64,000 bases of DNA from Burkholderia sp. USMB20 (GCF_000949135.2 NZ_JTAN02000013.1:142435-206434), one strand, 5' to 3'; positions 12,892-23,350 are shown, numbered from the stretch's first letter. Translations and numbers: made by a program. Notes: a model not told the origin generated them from the sequence alone.

Positions 12892-13782
12892 ATGAATGCC
12901 TCGAGTTCTGTTTCGGATTTCGTCACCGTCCGCGGTGTCAAGCTGCATGTGCGGCGCTGGGGCCGGCCCGATGCGCCGACGCTGTTCATGCTGCACGGCT
13001 GGATGGACGTCGCGGCATCGTTCCAGTTCGTCGTCGACGCGCTCGCGGGCGACTGGCAGGTGATCGCGCCGGATGCGCGCGGCTTCGGCCTGTCCGACTG
13101 GCCGGTCGCGCGGCAGGGCGGCGGTCATTACTGGTTCCACGAGTACCTGGGCGATCTCGACGCGCTGGTTGATCACTATGCGCCGACCGGCGAAGTCAAC
13201 CTGGTCGGGCACAGCATGGGGGCGAACGTCGTGTGCCTGTACGCGGGCGCGCGGCCGGAGCGCGTGCGGCGCGTGGTCGACCTCGAAGGGTTCGGGCTCG
13301 CCCCCGCGCGGGCCGAGCAGGCGCCGCGCCGGCTGCGCGGCTGGCTCGACGAGCTGCGCGCGCCGCCGGTGCTGCGCCCGTACGCGTCGCACGACGACGT
13401 GGCGGCCCGGCTGACCAAGACCAATCCGCGGCTCGATCCGCGCCGCGCGGCGTTCCTCGCCGCGCACTGGTCGAAGCGCGGCGACGACGGCCTGTATCAC
13501 CTGCTGGCGGATCCCGCGCACAAGATGGCGGGCCCGCAGCTGTACCGGCTCGACGAGGTGATGGCCGTCTGGAAGCAGGTGCGCGCGAAGGTGCTGCACG
13601 TCGAGGCCGTCAATTCGCCGACGCTCGCCTACATCGCGGGCGACATCCCGCTGGCCGAGTTCAAGGCGCGCTTCGGCGCGTTCCCCGACTGGCGCGAAAA
13701 GCTCGTCGAGGATGCCGGCCACATGGTCCATCACGACCAGCCGGAGCAGGTCGCGGCGCTGATCGAGGCGTTCTGCGCATAG
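12892..13782 (+). CDS. Alpha/beta fold hydrolase
   Basis: A 296-residue alpha/beta hydrolase. It has the oxyanion motif LHGWMD, the nucleophile elbow GHSMGAN near residue 110 and a catalytic histidine in DAGHMVHHDQPEQV near the C-terminus, so the triad appears complete. Substrate unknown; the form resembles epoxide-hydrolase or esterase-like members. The ATG at 12892 lies directly before a conserved-looking N-terminus and after a TATAAT box. It precedes the PHP-domain gene on the same strand with an 82-base gap. Confidence 0.87.
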   Translation: MNASSSVSDFVTVRGVKLHVRRWGRPDAPTLFMLHGWMDVAASFQFVVDALAGDWQVIAPDARGFGLSDWPVARQGGGHYWFHEYLGDLDALVDHYAPTGEVNLVGHSMGANVVCLYAGARPERVRRVVDLEGFGLAPARAEQAPRRLRGWLDELRAPPVLRPYASHDDVAARLTKTNPRLDPRRAAFLAAHWSKRGDDGLYHLLADPAHKMAGPQLYRLDEVMAVWKQVRAKVLHVEAVNSPTLAYIAGDIPLAEFKARFGAFPDWREKLVEDAGHMVHHDQPEQVAALIEAFCA

Positions 13783-13864
13783 GCCGGCGGCGGCAGCGGC
13801 GGGGCAGGCGGGCGGCGCATTTGCCGCATTGCAGTAGAATGAAGCTTCACCTGCCATACCGCCA

Positions 13865-14695
13865 ATGAACGCTGATCTCCACTGCCATTCGAATGTTTCC
13901 GACGGGTTGCTGTCGCCTGCCGACGTCGCGCGCCGCGCCCATGCCGGCGGCGTGACCCTGTGGGCGCTGACCGACCACGACGAGATCGGCGGCCAGGCGG
14001 CGGCGCGCAGCGAGGCGGAAGCGCTCGGCATGCGCTATCTGAGCGGCGTCGAGATTTCGGTCACGTGGGCGTCGCGCACCGTGCACATCGTCGGGCTGCA
14101 CATCGATCCGTCGAACCCGACGCTCGTCGACGGCCTGTACCGTACGCGCCACGGCCGTGCGGCCCGCGCGAAGGCGATCGCCGCGCAGCTCGAGACGCTC
14201 GGCATCCCCGGCGCGTACGAAGGCGCGCTGAAGTACGTGTCGAATCCCGACCTGATCTCGCGCACCCACTTCGCGCGTTTCCTGGTCGAGAACGGCCATG
14301 CCGCATCGACGTCCGACGTGTTCGACCGCCTGCTCGGCGACGGCAAGCCGGGGTTCGTTCCGCACCGCTGGGCGACGCTGTCCGACGCCGTCGCATGGAT
14401 TCGCGCGGCGGGCGGCGAGGCCGTGGTCGCACACCCGGGCCGCTACCGCTATACGCCGGTCGAATTCGACGCATTCTTCGGCGAATTCATCGATCTCGGC
14501 GGCCGGGCGATCGAGGTCATCACGGGCAGCCACACGCCCGACCAGTACCGCGAATACGCGGACGTCGCGCGCCGCTTCGGCTTCGAGGTGTCGCGCGGTT
14601 CGGATTTCCATGCGCCGGGCGAGGGCCGCGTCGAACTCGGCAGCCTGCCGCCGTTGCCGCCCGACCTGAAACCGGTCTGGGAGCGCTGGCTCTGA
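13865..14695 (+). CDS. yciV: PHP-domain phosphoesterase, RNase AM/YciV-like
   Basis: A 276-residue PHP-domain protein of the YciV/TrpH family. The E. coli member is a 5'-3' exonuclease that matures 5' ends of rRNA and degrades short RNAs and 3',5'-bisphosphonucleotides. Metal-binding motifs are present: DLHCHSNVSDG (residues 4-14), LTDHDEIGG, VVAHPGRY and GSDFHAPGE. In this region the gene is followed by a yciO-like gene, the same pairing as in E. coli. Confidence 0.9.
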   Translation: MNADLHCHSNVSDGLLSPADVARRAHAGGVTLWALTDHDEIGGQAAARSEAEALGMRYLSGVEISVTWASRTVHIVGLHIDPSNPTLVDGLYRTRHGRAARAKAIAAQLETLGIPGAYEGALKYVSNPDLISRTHFARFLVENGHAASTSDVFDRLLGDGKPGFVPHRWATLSDAVAWIRAAGGEAVVAHPGRYRYTPVEFDAFFGEFIDLGGRAIEVITGSHTPDQYREYADVARRFGFEVSRGSDFHAPGEGRVELGSLPPLPPDLKPVWERWL

Positions 14696-14774
14696 CGCGT
14701 CGCGGCCGCTTGCCGTTCGCCGTTCGCGCTGCCGTCGAGGCGCGCATCCGACTTCTCCCTCTTTACGTGTCCCC

Positions 14775-15407
14775 ATGTCCCAGTTCTTCAGGATTCATCC
14801 GGATAATCCGCAGCCGCGCCTGATCAAGCAGGCCGCGGACATCGTCAGCAAGGGCGGCGTGATCGCAATGCCGACCGATTCGAGCTACGCGCTCGCGTGC
14901 CACCTCGACGACAAGGACGCGGTCGAGCGCGTGCGCCGCATCCGCGGTCTCGACGAGAAGCAGCACCTGTCGCTGCTCGTGCGCGACCTGTCGGAACTGG
15001 CCAACTTCGCGATGGTGGACAACCGTCAGTACCGGCAGATCAAGTCGGTGACGCCGGGCCCGTACGTGTTCATCCTGCAGGCAACCAAGGAAGTGCCGCG
15101 CCGGCTGTCGCATCCGTCGCGCAAGACGATCGGGCTGCGCGTGCCCGATCACGCGATCACGCTCGCGCTGCTCGAGTCGCTGGGCCAGCCGCTGCTCGGC
15201 ACGACGCTGATCCTGCCGCCGGACGACGAGCCGCTGAACGATCCCGACGACATCCGCGCGCGGCTCGAGAAGCAGGTCGATCTCGTGATCGACGGCGGCG
15301 CGTGTCCGCGCGAGCCGTCGACGGTGATCGACCTGACGGGCGACGCGCCGCAGCTCGTGCGCGCGGGGCGCGGCGCGCTCGAACCGTTCGGGCTGGCGGC
15401 CGCGTAA
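14775..15407 (+). CDS. yciO: YciO/Sua5/YrdC family protein (threonylcarbamoyl-AMP synthase-like)
   Basis: A 210-residue single-domain YrdC-fold protein. Motifs include MPTDSSYALAC, RIRGLDEKQHLSLLVRD and TPGPYVFILQAT. These fit the YciO branch rather than the TsaC/Sua5 enzyme that supplies t6A precursor, although some YciO proteins retain weak activity of that kind. It has no C-terminal Sua5 domain. The neighbouring PHP gene upstream supports the YciO assignment. Confidence 0.87.
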   Translation: MSQFFRIHPDNPQPRLIKQAADIVSKGGVIAMPTDSSYALACHLDDKDAVERVRRIRGLDEKQHLSLLVRDLSELANFAMVDNRQYRQIKSVTPGPYVFILQATKEVPRRLSHPSRKTIGLRVPDHAITLALLESLGQPLLGTTLILPPDDEPLNDPDDIRARLEKQVDLVIDGGACPREPSTVIDLTGDAPQLVRAGRGALEPFGLAAA

Positions 15408-15452
15408 GCGCCATTCATTTTTGCGCGAGTGCGCTTGTTACAATAACGCGAT

Positions 15453-16115
15453 ATGGACGCTTCCCTGATTCAGACCATCGCCGTCTACGCGCTGCCCGTG
15501 ATCTTCGCGATCACGCTGCACGAGGCTGCGCACGGCTATGCCGCGCGCCTGCTCGGCGACAACACCGCCTACATGATGGGGCGCGTGTCGTTCAACCCGA
15601 TGCGCCACATCGATCCGCTCGGCACGATCGCGATTCCGCTCGTGATGTATTTCCTGACCGGCGGCGCTTTCCTGTTCGGCTATGCGAAGCCGGTGCCGGT
15701 ATCGTTCGGCAACCTGCGCGATCCGCGCTGGGGCAGCCTGTGGGTGGCGCTCGCGGGTCCGGCCTGCAACTTCGTGCAGGCGCTGGTCTGGGGCGTGCTG
15801 ACCATCGTGCTGCCCGCGGCCGGCATCGACGAGCCGTTCTTCACGCGGATGGCCTATGCGGGCGTCAGCGCGAACCTGGTGCTCGGCGTGCTGAACCTGT
15901 TTCCGCTGCCGCCGCTCGACGGCGGCCGCATCCTCGCGGCACTGCTGCCGCCGAAGCAATCGATCGCGCTGTCACGCATCGAGCCGTACGGTTTCATCAT
16001 CGTCCTCGTGCTGGTCACGACGGGCGTGCTGACGAATTTCTGGCTGCGCCCGCTCGTGAACGCCGCGGCCGGCGTGCTGAGCGCCATCCTGTCTCCCTTC
16101 GCCTCGCTTTTCTAA
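15453..16115 (+). CDS. Site-2 protease family membrane protein (peptidase M50)
   Basis: A 220-residue membrane metalloprotease of the S2P/M50 family. The zinc motif HEAAH is in the first membrane segment (ITLHEAAHGYAARLLGD, about residues 22-38), and the third ligand region is NLFPLPPLDGGRI near residue 150. There are about five or six hydrophobic segments. It lacks a PDZ or CBS domain and belongs to the short group found next to trpS in many bacteria. Physiological substrates are unknown. trpS starts 8 bases after its stop. Confidence 0.9.
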   Translation: MDASLIQTIAVYALPVIFAITLHEAAHGYAARLLGDNTAYMMGRVSFNPMRHIDPLGTIAIPLVMYFLTGGAFLFGYAKPVPVSFGNLRDPRWGSLWVALAGPACNFVQALVWGVLTIVLPAAGIDEPFFTRMAYAGVSANLVLGVLNLFPLPPLDGGRILAALLPPKQSIALSRIEPYGFIIVLVLVTTGVLTNFWLRPLVNAAAGVLSAILSPFASLF

Positions 16116-16123
16116 CGACAATC

Positions 16124-17326
<1,203 letters not shown>

Positions 17327-17335
17327 CCTGACGGC

Positions 17336-17938
17336 ATGCGCGAACCCGTCATTGCCGCCGCGGGCGGCCACGTCGCCCAGACCGAGCCGTCGCGCTGGGT
17401 CAGCCGGTGGTCGCGGCTCGTCCCGGCGGGCGGCGCGGTGCTCGACGTCGCCGCGGGCGGCGGCCGCCATGCGCGCTGGTTTGCGTCGCACGGGCATCCG
17501 GTCGTCGCGCTCGACCGCGATCCGGCCGCGCTGGCCGCATTGCGCGCGATTCCCGGCGTCGACGCGCACGACGCCGATCTCGAGGGCGCGCCCTGGCCGC
17601 TGCCGGCCGGCGCGTCGTTCGCGGCGGTGATCGTCACCCATTATTTGCACCGTCCGCTCTGGCCCCATCTGCTCGATGCGGTGGCGCCGGGCGGCGTGCT
17701 GATCTACGAAACCTTCGCGCAAGGAAACGAAACGGTCGGCAAACCGTCCAACCCCGCGTTCCTGCTCGCCCCGGGCGAGCTGCTGGACGCGGTGCGCGGC
17801 CGCCTGCGGGTGGTCGCGTACGAGGACGGATTCGTCGCCGCGCCGCGCGAGGCGTTCGTGCAGCGCATCTGCGCGGTACGCGAGGGCGCGACCCCGACGG
17901 CGGGGGCGGGAATTCCACGTTACGAACTGCCCGGCTAA
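17336..17938 (+). CDS. SAM-dependent class I methyltransferase
   Basis: A 200-residue Rossmann-fold methyltransferase. The SAM-binding loop is [14 protein letters not shown] (about residues 36-49), followed by an acidic residue in ALDRDP and the post-I motif [11 protein letters not shown] near residue 100. Its substrate cannot be told from the sequence. It begins 9 bases after trpS and ends 47 bases before dapA, so it is probably in the same transcript. Confidence 0.85.
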   Translation: MREPVIAAAGGHVAQTEPSRWVSRWSRLVPAGGAVLDVAAGGGRHARWFASHGHPVVALDRDPAALAALRAIPGVDAHDADLEGAPWPLPAGASFAAVIVTHYLHRPLWPHLLDAVAPGGVLIYETFAQGNETVGKPSNPAFLLAPGELLDAVRGRLRVVAYEDGFVAAPREAFVQRICAVREGATPTAGAGIPRYELPG

Positions 17939-17985
17939 TCCGCTACAATCTCAACGTTTACCGGTACATCAATCAATCGCGTTTC

Positions 17986-18891
17986 ATGGCTAACGGCACC
18001 CAAGACGGCATTCAAATCCGCGGCAGCATCCCCGCGATCGTCACCCCGATGCTCGAAGACGGCAGTCTCGACCTGCCGGCGTTTCGCAAACTGATCGACT
18101 GGCACATCGCGGAAGGCACCGACGCACTCGTCGTGGTCGGCACGAGCGGCGAGTCGGCAACGCTCAACGTCGAAGAGCACATCCTGATGATCCGCACGGC
18201 GGTCGAGCATGCGGCGAAGCGCATCCCGATCATCGCGGGCGCAGGCGGCAATTCGACCGCCGAGGCGATCGAACTGACGAAGCACGCGAAGGCCGTCGGC
18301 GCCGACGCGACGCTGCAGGTCGTGCCGTACTACAACAAGCCCACGCAGGAAGGGATGTACCGGCACTTCAAGGCGATCGCCGAAGCGGTCGACCTGCCGG
18401 TGATCCTGTACAACGTGCCGGGCCGCACCGTCGCGGACATGGCGCACGAGACGACGCTGCGCCTCGCGCAGGTGCCGGGCATCATCGGCGTGAAGGAAGC
18501 GACCGGCAACATCGATCGCGCCGCGCACCTGATCAAGGCCGCGCCGAAGCATTTCGCGATCTACAGCGGCGACGATCCGACCGCGATCGCGCTGATGCTG
18601 CTCGGCGGCCACGGCAACATCTCGGTGACGGCGAACGTCGCGCCGCGCGCGATGAGCGACCTGTGCCGTGCAGCGCTGGCCGGCGACGTCGCAACGGCGC
18701 GCGAGCTGCACATGAAGCTGCTGTCGCTGCACAAGAACCTGTTCATCGAGGCAAACCCGATTCCGGTGAAGTGGGCGCTGCAGGCGATGGGCAAGATGCA
18801 GGGCGGCATCCGCCTGCCGCTTACGCCGCTCGACGAGCGCTGCCACGATGTCGTACGTTCGGCCCTCGTCGAGGCCGGCGTCCTCGCCTGA
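17986..18891 (+). CDS. dapA: 4-hydroxy-tetrahydrodipicolinate synthase
   Basis: Condenses pyruvate with aspartate semialdehyde, the first committed step toward diaminopimelate and lysine. The 301-residue TIM barrel has the Schiff-base lysine K170 (IGVKEATGN), the catalytic tyrosine Y142 (LYNVPGRT) and the GTSGES loop. The ATG at 17986 gives [13 protein letters not shown]. The partner gene lysC, which feeds the same pathway, is at 43.6 kb. dapA is followed by bamC, an arrangement also seen in E. coli. Confidence 0.97.
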   Translation: MANGTQDGIQIRGSIPAIVTPMLEDGSLDLPAFRKLIDWHIAEGTDALVVVGTSGESATLNVEEHILMIRTAVEHAAKRIPIIAGAGGNSTAEAIELTKHAKAVGADATLQVVPYYNKPTQEGMYRHFKAIAEAVDLPVILYNVPGRTVADMAHETTLRLAQVPGIIGVKEATGNIDRAAHLIKAAPKHFAIYSGDDPTAIALMLLGGHGNISVTANVAPRAMSDLCRAALAGDVATARELHMKLLSLHKNLFIEANPIPVKWALQAMGKMQGGIRLPLTPLDERCHDVVRSALVEAGVLA

Positions 18892-18897
18892 GGCTCA

Positions 18898-18920
18898 GGC
18901 GGCCGCGTCCTGCGGCCGCC
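18898..18920 (+). terminator. Hairpin after dapA
   Basis: A perfect 9-bp GC stem (GGCGGCCGC 18898-18906 with GCGGCCGCC 18912-18920, loop GTCCT) lies 7 bases past dapA. It lacks a T tract, so it may stabilise the mRNA end or partly attenuate transcription into bamC. Confidence 0.35.
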
Positions 18921-19002
18921 GGCTCGACCCCTCATCAACCCGCACCGGCCGGCTCCGTCCGGCGCCGCTCCTGACGAGCGTTCTAGCAAGACGAAGGATT
19001 TC

Positions 19003-20148
19003 ATGAAACGTTTCGCCTTTTCCTCTCGCGCCATCCAGGTTTCGGTGGTGGCGCTGGCGCTGGGCGCGCTCGCCGGCTGCGATACGCTGAACGACTATCT
19101 GGCTCCTGACCGGGTCAACTACAAGAACACGGGTTCGGCGCCGCCGCTCGCGGTGCCGAGCGACCTGAAGCCGGTGCCGACGACCCAGCAGTTCGTCGCG
19201 CCGCCGAGCAACGCCGGTCTCGGCACGCTGCCGCCGCGGGCGACCACGGCCTCCGGCAACGCGACCGACGGCGTCCCGAGCGCGCAGGATCCGCTCGGCA
19301 TGCATATCGAGCGCGACGGCGATCGCCGCTGGCTCGTCGTGGACGGGCGCACGCCCGAGCAGCTGTGGCCGATCCTGAAGGAGTTCTGGCAGGAAAACGG
19401 CTTCTCGCTGAAGACCGACGCACCGTCGACCGGCATCATGGCCACCGACTGGGCCGAGAACCGCGCGAACATTCCTGACGACTGGTTCCGCCGCACGATC
19501 GGCAAGGTCATCGACTTCGCATACTCGTCGGGCACGCGCGACCGTTTCCGCACGCTCGTGAACCGCACGCCGGACGGCAACACCGACATCTCGATCACGC
19601 ACAGCGCGATGGAGGAAATGATGGTCGGTCCGCAGGGCGGCACGTCGTCGCGCTGGGAAGAGCGTCCGCGCAACCCGGTGCTCGAAGCCGTGTTCCTGTC
19701 GAAGCTGATGCAGAAGTTCGGCCTGAGCGATGCGCAGGCGAAGCAGCTGCTGACCGATGCGCGTCCCGCGACGGCGCCGGCGAAGGTCGCAGACACGAGC
19801 GGCGGCGCCGCGACGCTGCAGCTGGCGGAATCGTTCGACCGTGCGTGGCTGCGCGTCGGTCTCGCGCTCGACCGTACCAACTTCGCGGTCGACAATCGCG
19901 ACCGCGAGAAGGGCCTGTACACCGTCCGCTACGCGAACACGATGGAAGAGCTGAAGCGCGACGGGCTGTTCGGCAAGCTGTTCTACGGCGGCCCGTCGGC
20001 GGCCAAGCCGGGCAAGGAATACCTGGTCAACGTGCGCGCGCAGGGCAATGGCGGTACGCAGGTCGCGGTGGTCGACGCGAACGGCCAGGTCGACAACTCG
20101 TCGGACGCGCAGCGGCTCATTTCGCTGCTGCAGGCCCAGCTGAACTGA
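19003..20148 (+). CDS. bamC: Outer membrane protein assembly factor BamC
   Basis: Lipoprotein of the BAM complex that inserts beta-barrel proteins into the outer membrane. The signal sequence ends in LGALAGC, placing the acylated cysteine at residue 26. The unstructured N-terminal segment that contacts BamD is recognisable (NYKNTGSAPPLAVPSDLK). Two helix-grip domains follow (about 100-225 and 265-380). At 381 residues it is a little longer than the E. coli protein, mainly in a linker. The next gene starts 4 bases after its stop. Confidence 0.92.
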   Translation: MKRFAFSSRAIQVSVVALALGALAGCDTLNDYLAPDRVNYKNTGSAPPLAVPSDLKPVPTTQQFVAPPSNAGLGTLPPRATTASGNATDGVPSAQDPLGMHIERDGDRRWLVVDGRTPEQLWPILKEFWQENGFSLKTDAPSTGIMATDWAENRANIPDDWFRRTIGKVIDFAYSSGTRDRFRTLVNRTPDGNTDISITHSAMEEMMVGPQGGTSSRWEERPRNPVLEAVFLSKLMQKFGLSDAQAKQLLTDARPATAPAKVADTSGGAATLQLAESFDRAWLRVGLALDRTNFAVDNRDREKGLYTVRYANTMEELKRDGLFGKLFYGGPSAAKPGKEYLVNVRAQGNGGTQVAVVDANGQVDNSSDAQRLISLLQAQLN

Positions 20149-20152
20149 CCGC

Positions 20153-20929
20153 GTGCGCTTCGCCAGCCTTGGTAGCGGCAGCGAAGGCAACGCGCTGGTC
20201 GTCGAGGTGTCGAGCGGCACGACGACCACCCGCGTGCTGCTCGACTGCGGTTTTTCTGCGAAGGAGATCGAGCGCCGCCTCGGCCGCCTGAATCTCGGCA
20301 TCGACGATCTCGATGCGATCCTCATCACCCACGAACACAGCGACCACGTCGGCAGCGCGCTGACGCTCGCGCGGCGCGGGTCGCTGCCGCTCTACATGAG
20401 CTGGGGCACGGCGCGCGCAGTGGGCGCGGACGAGGCCGATGTCGATCTCCACGTGTTGTGGGGCGACGAGACGGCCGCGATACGCGATCTGGCCGTGATG
20501 CCCTATACGGTGCCCCACGACGCGCGGGAACCGCTCCAGTTCGTCTTCATGGACGGCTGTCGCCGGCTCGGCGTGCTGACCGACGTCGGCATGGCCACGC
20601 CGCACATCACGACCGTCCTGAGCGGCTGTGACGCGCTGGTGCTCGAATCCAACCACGATACCGCGATGCTCGCCGGGAGCCGCTATCCGCAGTCGCTGAA
20701 GGCGCGGATCGGCGGCAATCATGGCCACCTGAGCAACGATGCCGCCGCCGGCATCCTCGCATCGCTCGAACGCAGTCGCCTCCAGCATCTGGTCGCGGCG
20801 CACCTGAGCCAGCAGAACAACCGGCCCGAGCTGGCCCGCCAGGCGTTTGCCGGTGTGCTGGGAACGGACGGGGAGGAGGTGGTCGTGGCCACGCAGGACG
20901 CGGGCTTCGACTGGCTGACGCTCGGTTGA
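20153..20929 (+). CDS. MBL-fold metallo-hydrolase, YycJ-like
   Basis: A 258-residue metallo-beta-lactamase-fold enzyme. It opens with FASLGSGSEGNALVVE and has the zinc motif ITHEHSDH near residue 60, DVGMATPH and a late ligand in AAHLSQQNNRP. These fit the YycJ group, implicated in some bacteria in DNA repair or exonuclease activity. The start is a GTG at 20153, 4 bases after bamC, so the two are probably translated from one message. Confidence 0.85.
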   Translation: MRFASLGSGSEGNALVVEVSSGTTTTRVLLDCGFSAKEIERRLGRLNLGIDDLDAILITHEHSDHVGSALTLARRGSLPLYMSWGTARAVGADEADVDLHVLWGDETAAIRDLAVMPYTVPHDAREPLQFVFMDGCRRLGVLTDVGMATPHITTVLSGCDALVLESNHDTAMLAGSRYPQSLKARIGGNHGHLSNDAAAGILASLERSRLQHLVAAHLSQQNNRPELARQAFAGVLGTDGEEVVVATQDAGFDWLTLG

Positions 20930-21013
20930 GCGGGCGCAGAGCGGCGCGGGAAGGGGTGGGCGGCGGCTTGGCCTGCTTGCCTGCCGGGTGCGATGCGCGG
21001 AACCGACAGACGT

Positions 21014-21045
21014 AAAAAAACCGGCCCGAAGGGCCGGTTTTTTTT
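21014..21045. terminator. Bidirectional intrinsic terminator
   Basis: A 7-bp GC stem (CCGGCCC 21021-21027, loop GAA, GGGCCGG 21031-21037) is flanked by seven A and eight T residues. It ends both the MBL-hydrolase transcript and the converging lipoprotein gene. Confidence 0.95.
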
Positions 21046-21061
21046 CAGCTGATGCTGAGGC

Positions 21062-21325
21062 TTACTGGCTTGCGCCCGAAGCCGGAGCAGCCGTCGCTGC
21101 CGAAGCAGCCGACGCCACAGCAGCAGCTGCGTCGCTCGCAGCAGCCGTTGCCGACGAAGCAGCAGCCGAAGCGTCGCTCGCAGCACCAGCAACTGCCGAA
21201 GCAGCCGACGAAGCAGCAGCCGATGCGTCGCTAGCAGCCGACGAAGCAGCTTGATCAGCGCTCTTGTTGCAAGCAGCCAGTGCAACAGCAGCCAACAGGG
21301 AAGCTACGAGGAGGGATTTCTTCAT
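21062..21325 (-). CDS. Short Ala/Ser-rich lipoprotein of unknown function
   Basis: An 87-residue predicted lipoprotein. The signal sequence ends in VALAAC, with the acylated cysteine at residue 19. Almost all of the remaining 68 residues are Ala, Ser, Asp, Val or Thr in quasi-repeats of the type ASDASAAASSA, which should form a long, weakly amphipathic helix. This recalls small Ala-rich or Lpp-like envelope lipoproteins, but no family can be named with confidence. AAGGA precedes the ATG at 21325 by 7 bases. The gene ends beside a strong shared terminator. Confidence 0.8.
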   Translation of the reverse strand: MKKSLLVASLLAAVALAACNKSADQAASSAASDASAAASSAASAVAGAASDASAAASSATAAASDAAAAVASAASAATAAPASGASQ

Positions 21326-21554
21326 GATCACGTCCTTTTATGGTTAAAGGTAAGCAACAGCGCGAAACAATACCGGTAATGTGCTCCAACACCGACCTGG
21401 GCCGCTGGTGGAGACGCACTTCTAGAGCGTGAATCTTCCCTACGGCTTGGGCGGAAATTATATGCACTTTCCTATCGACCGTCGACAAATGCGGGGTCAA
21501 TACGTTGTCTTTCCCATACAGAATTTGATCTGCACGGGCATACGGGGCGGCCCA

Positions 21555-22775
21555 CTAAATCCGGTATCCGACCCGCAGCCAGCCCGCACAATACCATTCG
21601 TGCAGCAAGGCTGTCATCGAGGGAGCCCGGGATAGTGTTACAAACCGTTTCGCCTCCATGTGGCGGAGATTGGCCAGTTCGGGCAGCCATTCGCCGGCTT
21701 GCTCGAGCGGTTGTTCCTCGCCATTAATGAAGTACGATCGCGCGTTATACATCAATGCGGCGCGTCTGTCGAGATGCACGCCCCGGCGCGATGCCTGCGC
21801 GACGAACGCGGCCTCGGACAGCGGCCGCGCCGGCGGCTCGAATACGACGTTCGATTTGGGCTCGCTCAGGTAGCAGCCGAGGAATTCGGCGACGTCGCGC
21901 TTGCGCCAGCGGATCGCCTCGACGATCTCGGCGACGCGCTCGACCATCGCCGGCGGCAGTTGCGCGGGGGTGTCGACCGCCGGCTGCTTGGGGTCGCGGT
22001 AGAGTGCGTCGCCGCGCTCGTCGCGCAGGCCGCCGCGTTCCGCGAGGTAGTACAGGAATTGCGCGCCCAGCTCCCCGGCGGAGGGCGCTCGGAAGCCGAT
22101 CGAGCAGGTCATGCATTCGCCTTCGGCCACGCCGTCGTGCGCGATGTGCGGCGGCAGGTACAGCATGTCGCCCGGCTCCAGCACCCATTCGTCGCTCGGC
22201 TCGAAATGCTCGAGGATCTTCAGCGGCACGTCCGGCTGCAGCGACAGGTCCTTCTGCGCACCGATGCGCCAGCGGCGCCGGCCTTCGACCTGCAGCAGGA
22301 ATACGTCGTACGAGTCGAAGTGCGGGCCGACGCCGCCGCCGTCCGTCGCGTACGAAATCATCAGGTCGTCGAGACGCGCGTCCGGGATGAAGCGAAAGCG
22401 GTCGAGCAGCGCGCGCGCCGCGTCGACGTGCAGGTCGAGCCCCTGCACGAGCAGGGACCAGGATTTGCGCGAGATGGCCGGCAGCGCGCCCGGCTCGAAC
22501 GGGCCGTGCGCAAGTTGCCACTTGTTACGAAAATGGGTGATCAGTCGCGATTCGGCGTCATAGTCGGCTGCCAGCTCGAACAATGCGTCGCGCGTGACAG
22601 GCGGCTTCACGCCGGGGATCGCCTGGCGGATCAGCAGCGGCTTTTTCTGCCAGTAGCGGCGCATGAATTGCGCCGGCGTGAGGCCGCCGAGCAGCGGCGT
22701 GGGAAGATCGGAAGGCGGCGCGCCGAGCGGGGCGTCAGCGGCATCCCGCGGTTCGGCTTGAGACCGGTTGCGCAT
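21555..22775 (-). CDS. roxA: Ribosomal oxygenase (cupin, YcfD/RoxA family)
   Basis: A 2-oxoglutarate/iron-dependent oxygenase of the JmjC-like group; E. coli YcfD hydroxylates an arginine of ribosomal protein L16. Matching segments include RRYWQKKPLLIRQ, HGPFE, WSLLVQGLDLH and DLMISYATDGGGVGPHFDSYD, whose H-x-D supplies two iron ligands, with the third histidine in YLPPHIAHDG. The C-terminal dimerisation and winged-helix parts make it about 406 residues. The ATG at 22775 has almost no leader; it lies 2 bases from a TATAAT that serves the divergent FKBP gene. Confidence 0.9.
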   Translation of the reverse strand: MRNRSQAEPRDAADAPLGAPPSDLPTPLLGGLTPAQFMRRYWQKKPLLIRQAIPGVKPPVTRDALFELAADYDAESRLITHFRNKWQLAHGPFEPGALPAISRKSWSLLVQGLDLHVDAARALLDRFRFIPDARLDDLMISYATDGGGVGPHFDSYDVFLLQVEGRRRWRIGAQKDLSLQPDVPLKILEHFEPSDEWVLEPGDMLYLPPHIAHDGVAEGECMTCSIGFRAPSAGELGAQFLYYLAERGGLRDERGDALYRDPKQPAVDTPAQLPPAMVERVAEIVEAIRWRKRDVAEFLGCYLSEPKSNVVFEPPARPLSEAAFVAQASRRGVHLDRRAALMYNARSYFINGEEQPLEQAGEWLPELANLRHMEAKRFVTLSRAPSMTALLHEWYCAGWLRVGYRI

Positions 22776-22777
22776 CG

Positions 22778-22783
22778 TATAAT
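22778..22783. promoter_or_regulatory. Shared -10 element between roxA and FKBP gene
   Basis: GTATAATG gives a perfect TATAAT toward the FKBP gene (ATG at 22808). Read on the minus strand the overlapping CATTAT matches 4 of 6 consensus bases and would place the start of transcription at or near the roxA ATG (22775). No consensus -35 is found for either side. Confidence 0.45.
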
Positions 22784-22807
22784 GAGACTTGTATTTGGGA
22801 GAATTGG

Positions 22808-23350
22808 ATGAAAATCGCAAAAAACACCGTCGTGTCGGTCGCTTACAAGCTGTCGGATGCGCAAGGCAATCTGATCGAGGAAAGCGACGAGCCGATGGTT
22901 TATCTGCACGGCGGCTATGATGGCACGTTCCCCAAGATCGAGGAACAGCTCGACGGCCAGGAGCCCGGTTACCAGGCGCAGGTTCAGCTCGAGCCGCAGG
23001 ATGCGTTCGGCGACTACGATCCCGAACTCGTGAAGATCGAGCCGCGCGATCGTTTTCCCGAGCCGATCGAAGTGGGCATGCAGTTCGAAGGCACGCCGGA
23101 AGACGGCGACGAGGAAGTGGATTCGCTGATCTACACGGTCACCGACATCGCCGAAGACAAGGTCGTGCTCGACGGCAACCACCCGCTCGCGGGCATGGCG
23201 CTGCGTTTCGCGCTCACGGTCAAGGACGTTCGCGAAGCGACCGAGGACGAGATCGAGCATGAGCACGCGCACGGCGCGGAAGGCCTCGAAATCGTCGACG
23301 AGGACGAAGACGAGGACGGCGACGCACCGTCAGGGCGCACCCTGCACTGA
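22808..23350 (+). CDS. FKBP-type peptidyl-prolyl isomerase, SlyD-like
   Basis: A 180-residue cytoplasmic prolyl isomerase and chaperone. It has the split FKBP domain with an inserted flap (KIAKNTVVSVAYKLSDAQGN, then DGTFPKIEEQLDG, ending in NHPLAGMALRF). The C-terminal 45 residues are acidic with a few histidines (EIEHEHAHG), a reduced form of the metal-binding tail of E. coli SlyD. Its last 21 bases overlap the 3' end of the converging metallophosphoesterase gene. Confidence 0.92.
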   Translation: MKIAKNTVVSVAYKLSDAQGNLIEESDEPMVYLHGGYDGTFPKIEEQLDGQEPGYQAQVQLEPQDAFGDYDPELVKIEPRDRFPEPIEVGMQFEGTPEDGDEEVDSLIYTVTDIAEDKVVLDGNHPLAGMALRFALTVKDVREATEDEIEHEHAHGAEGLEIVDEDEDEDGDAPSGRTLH

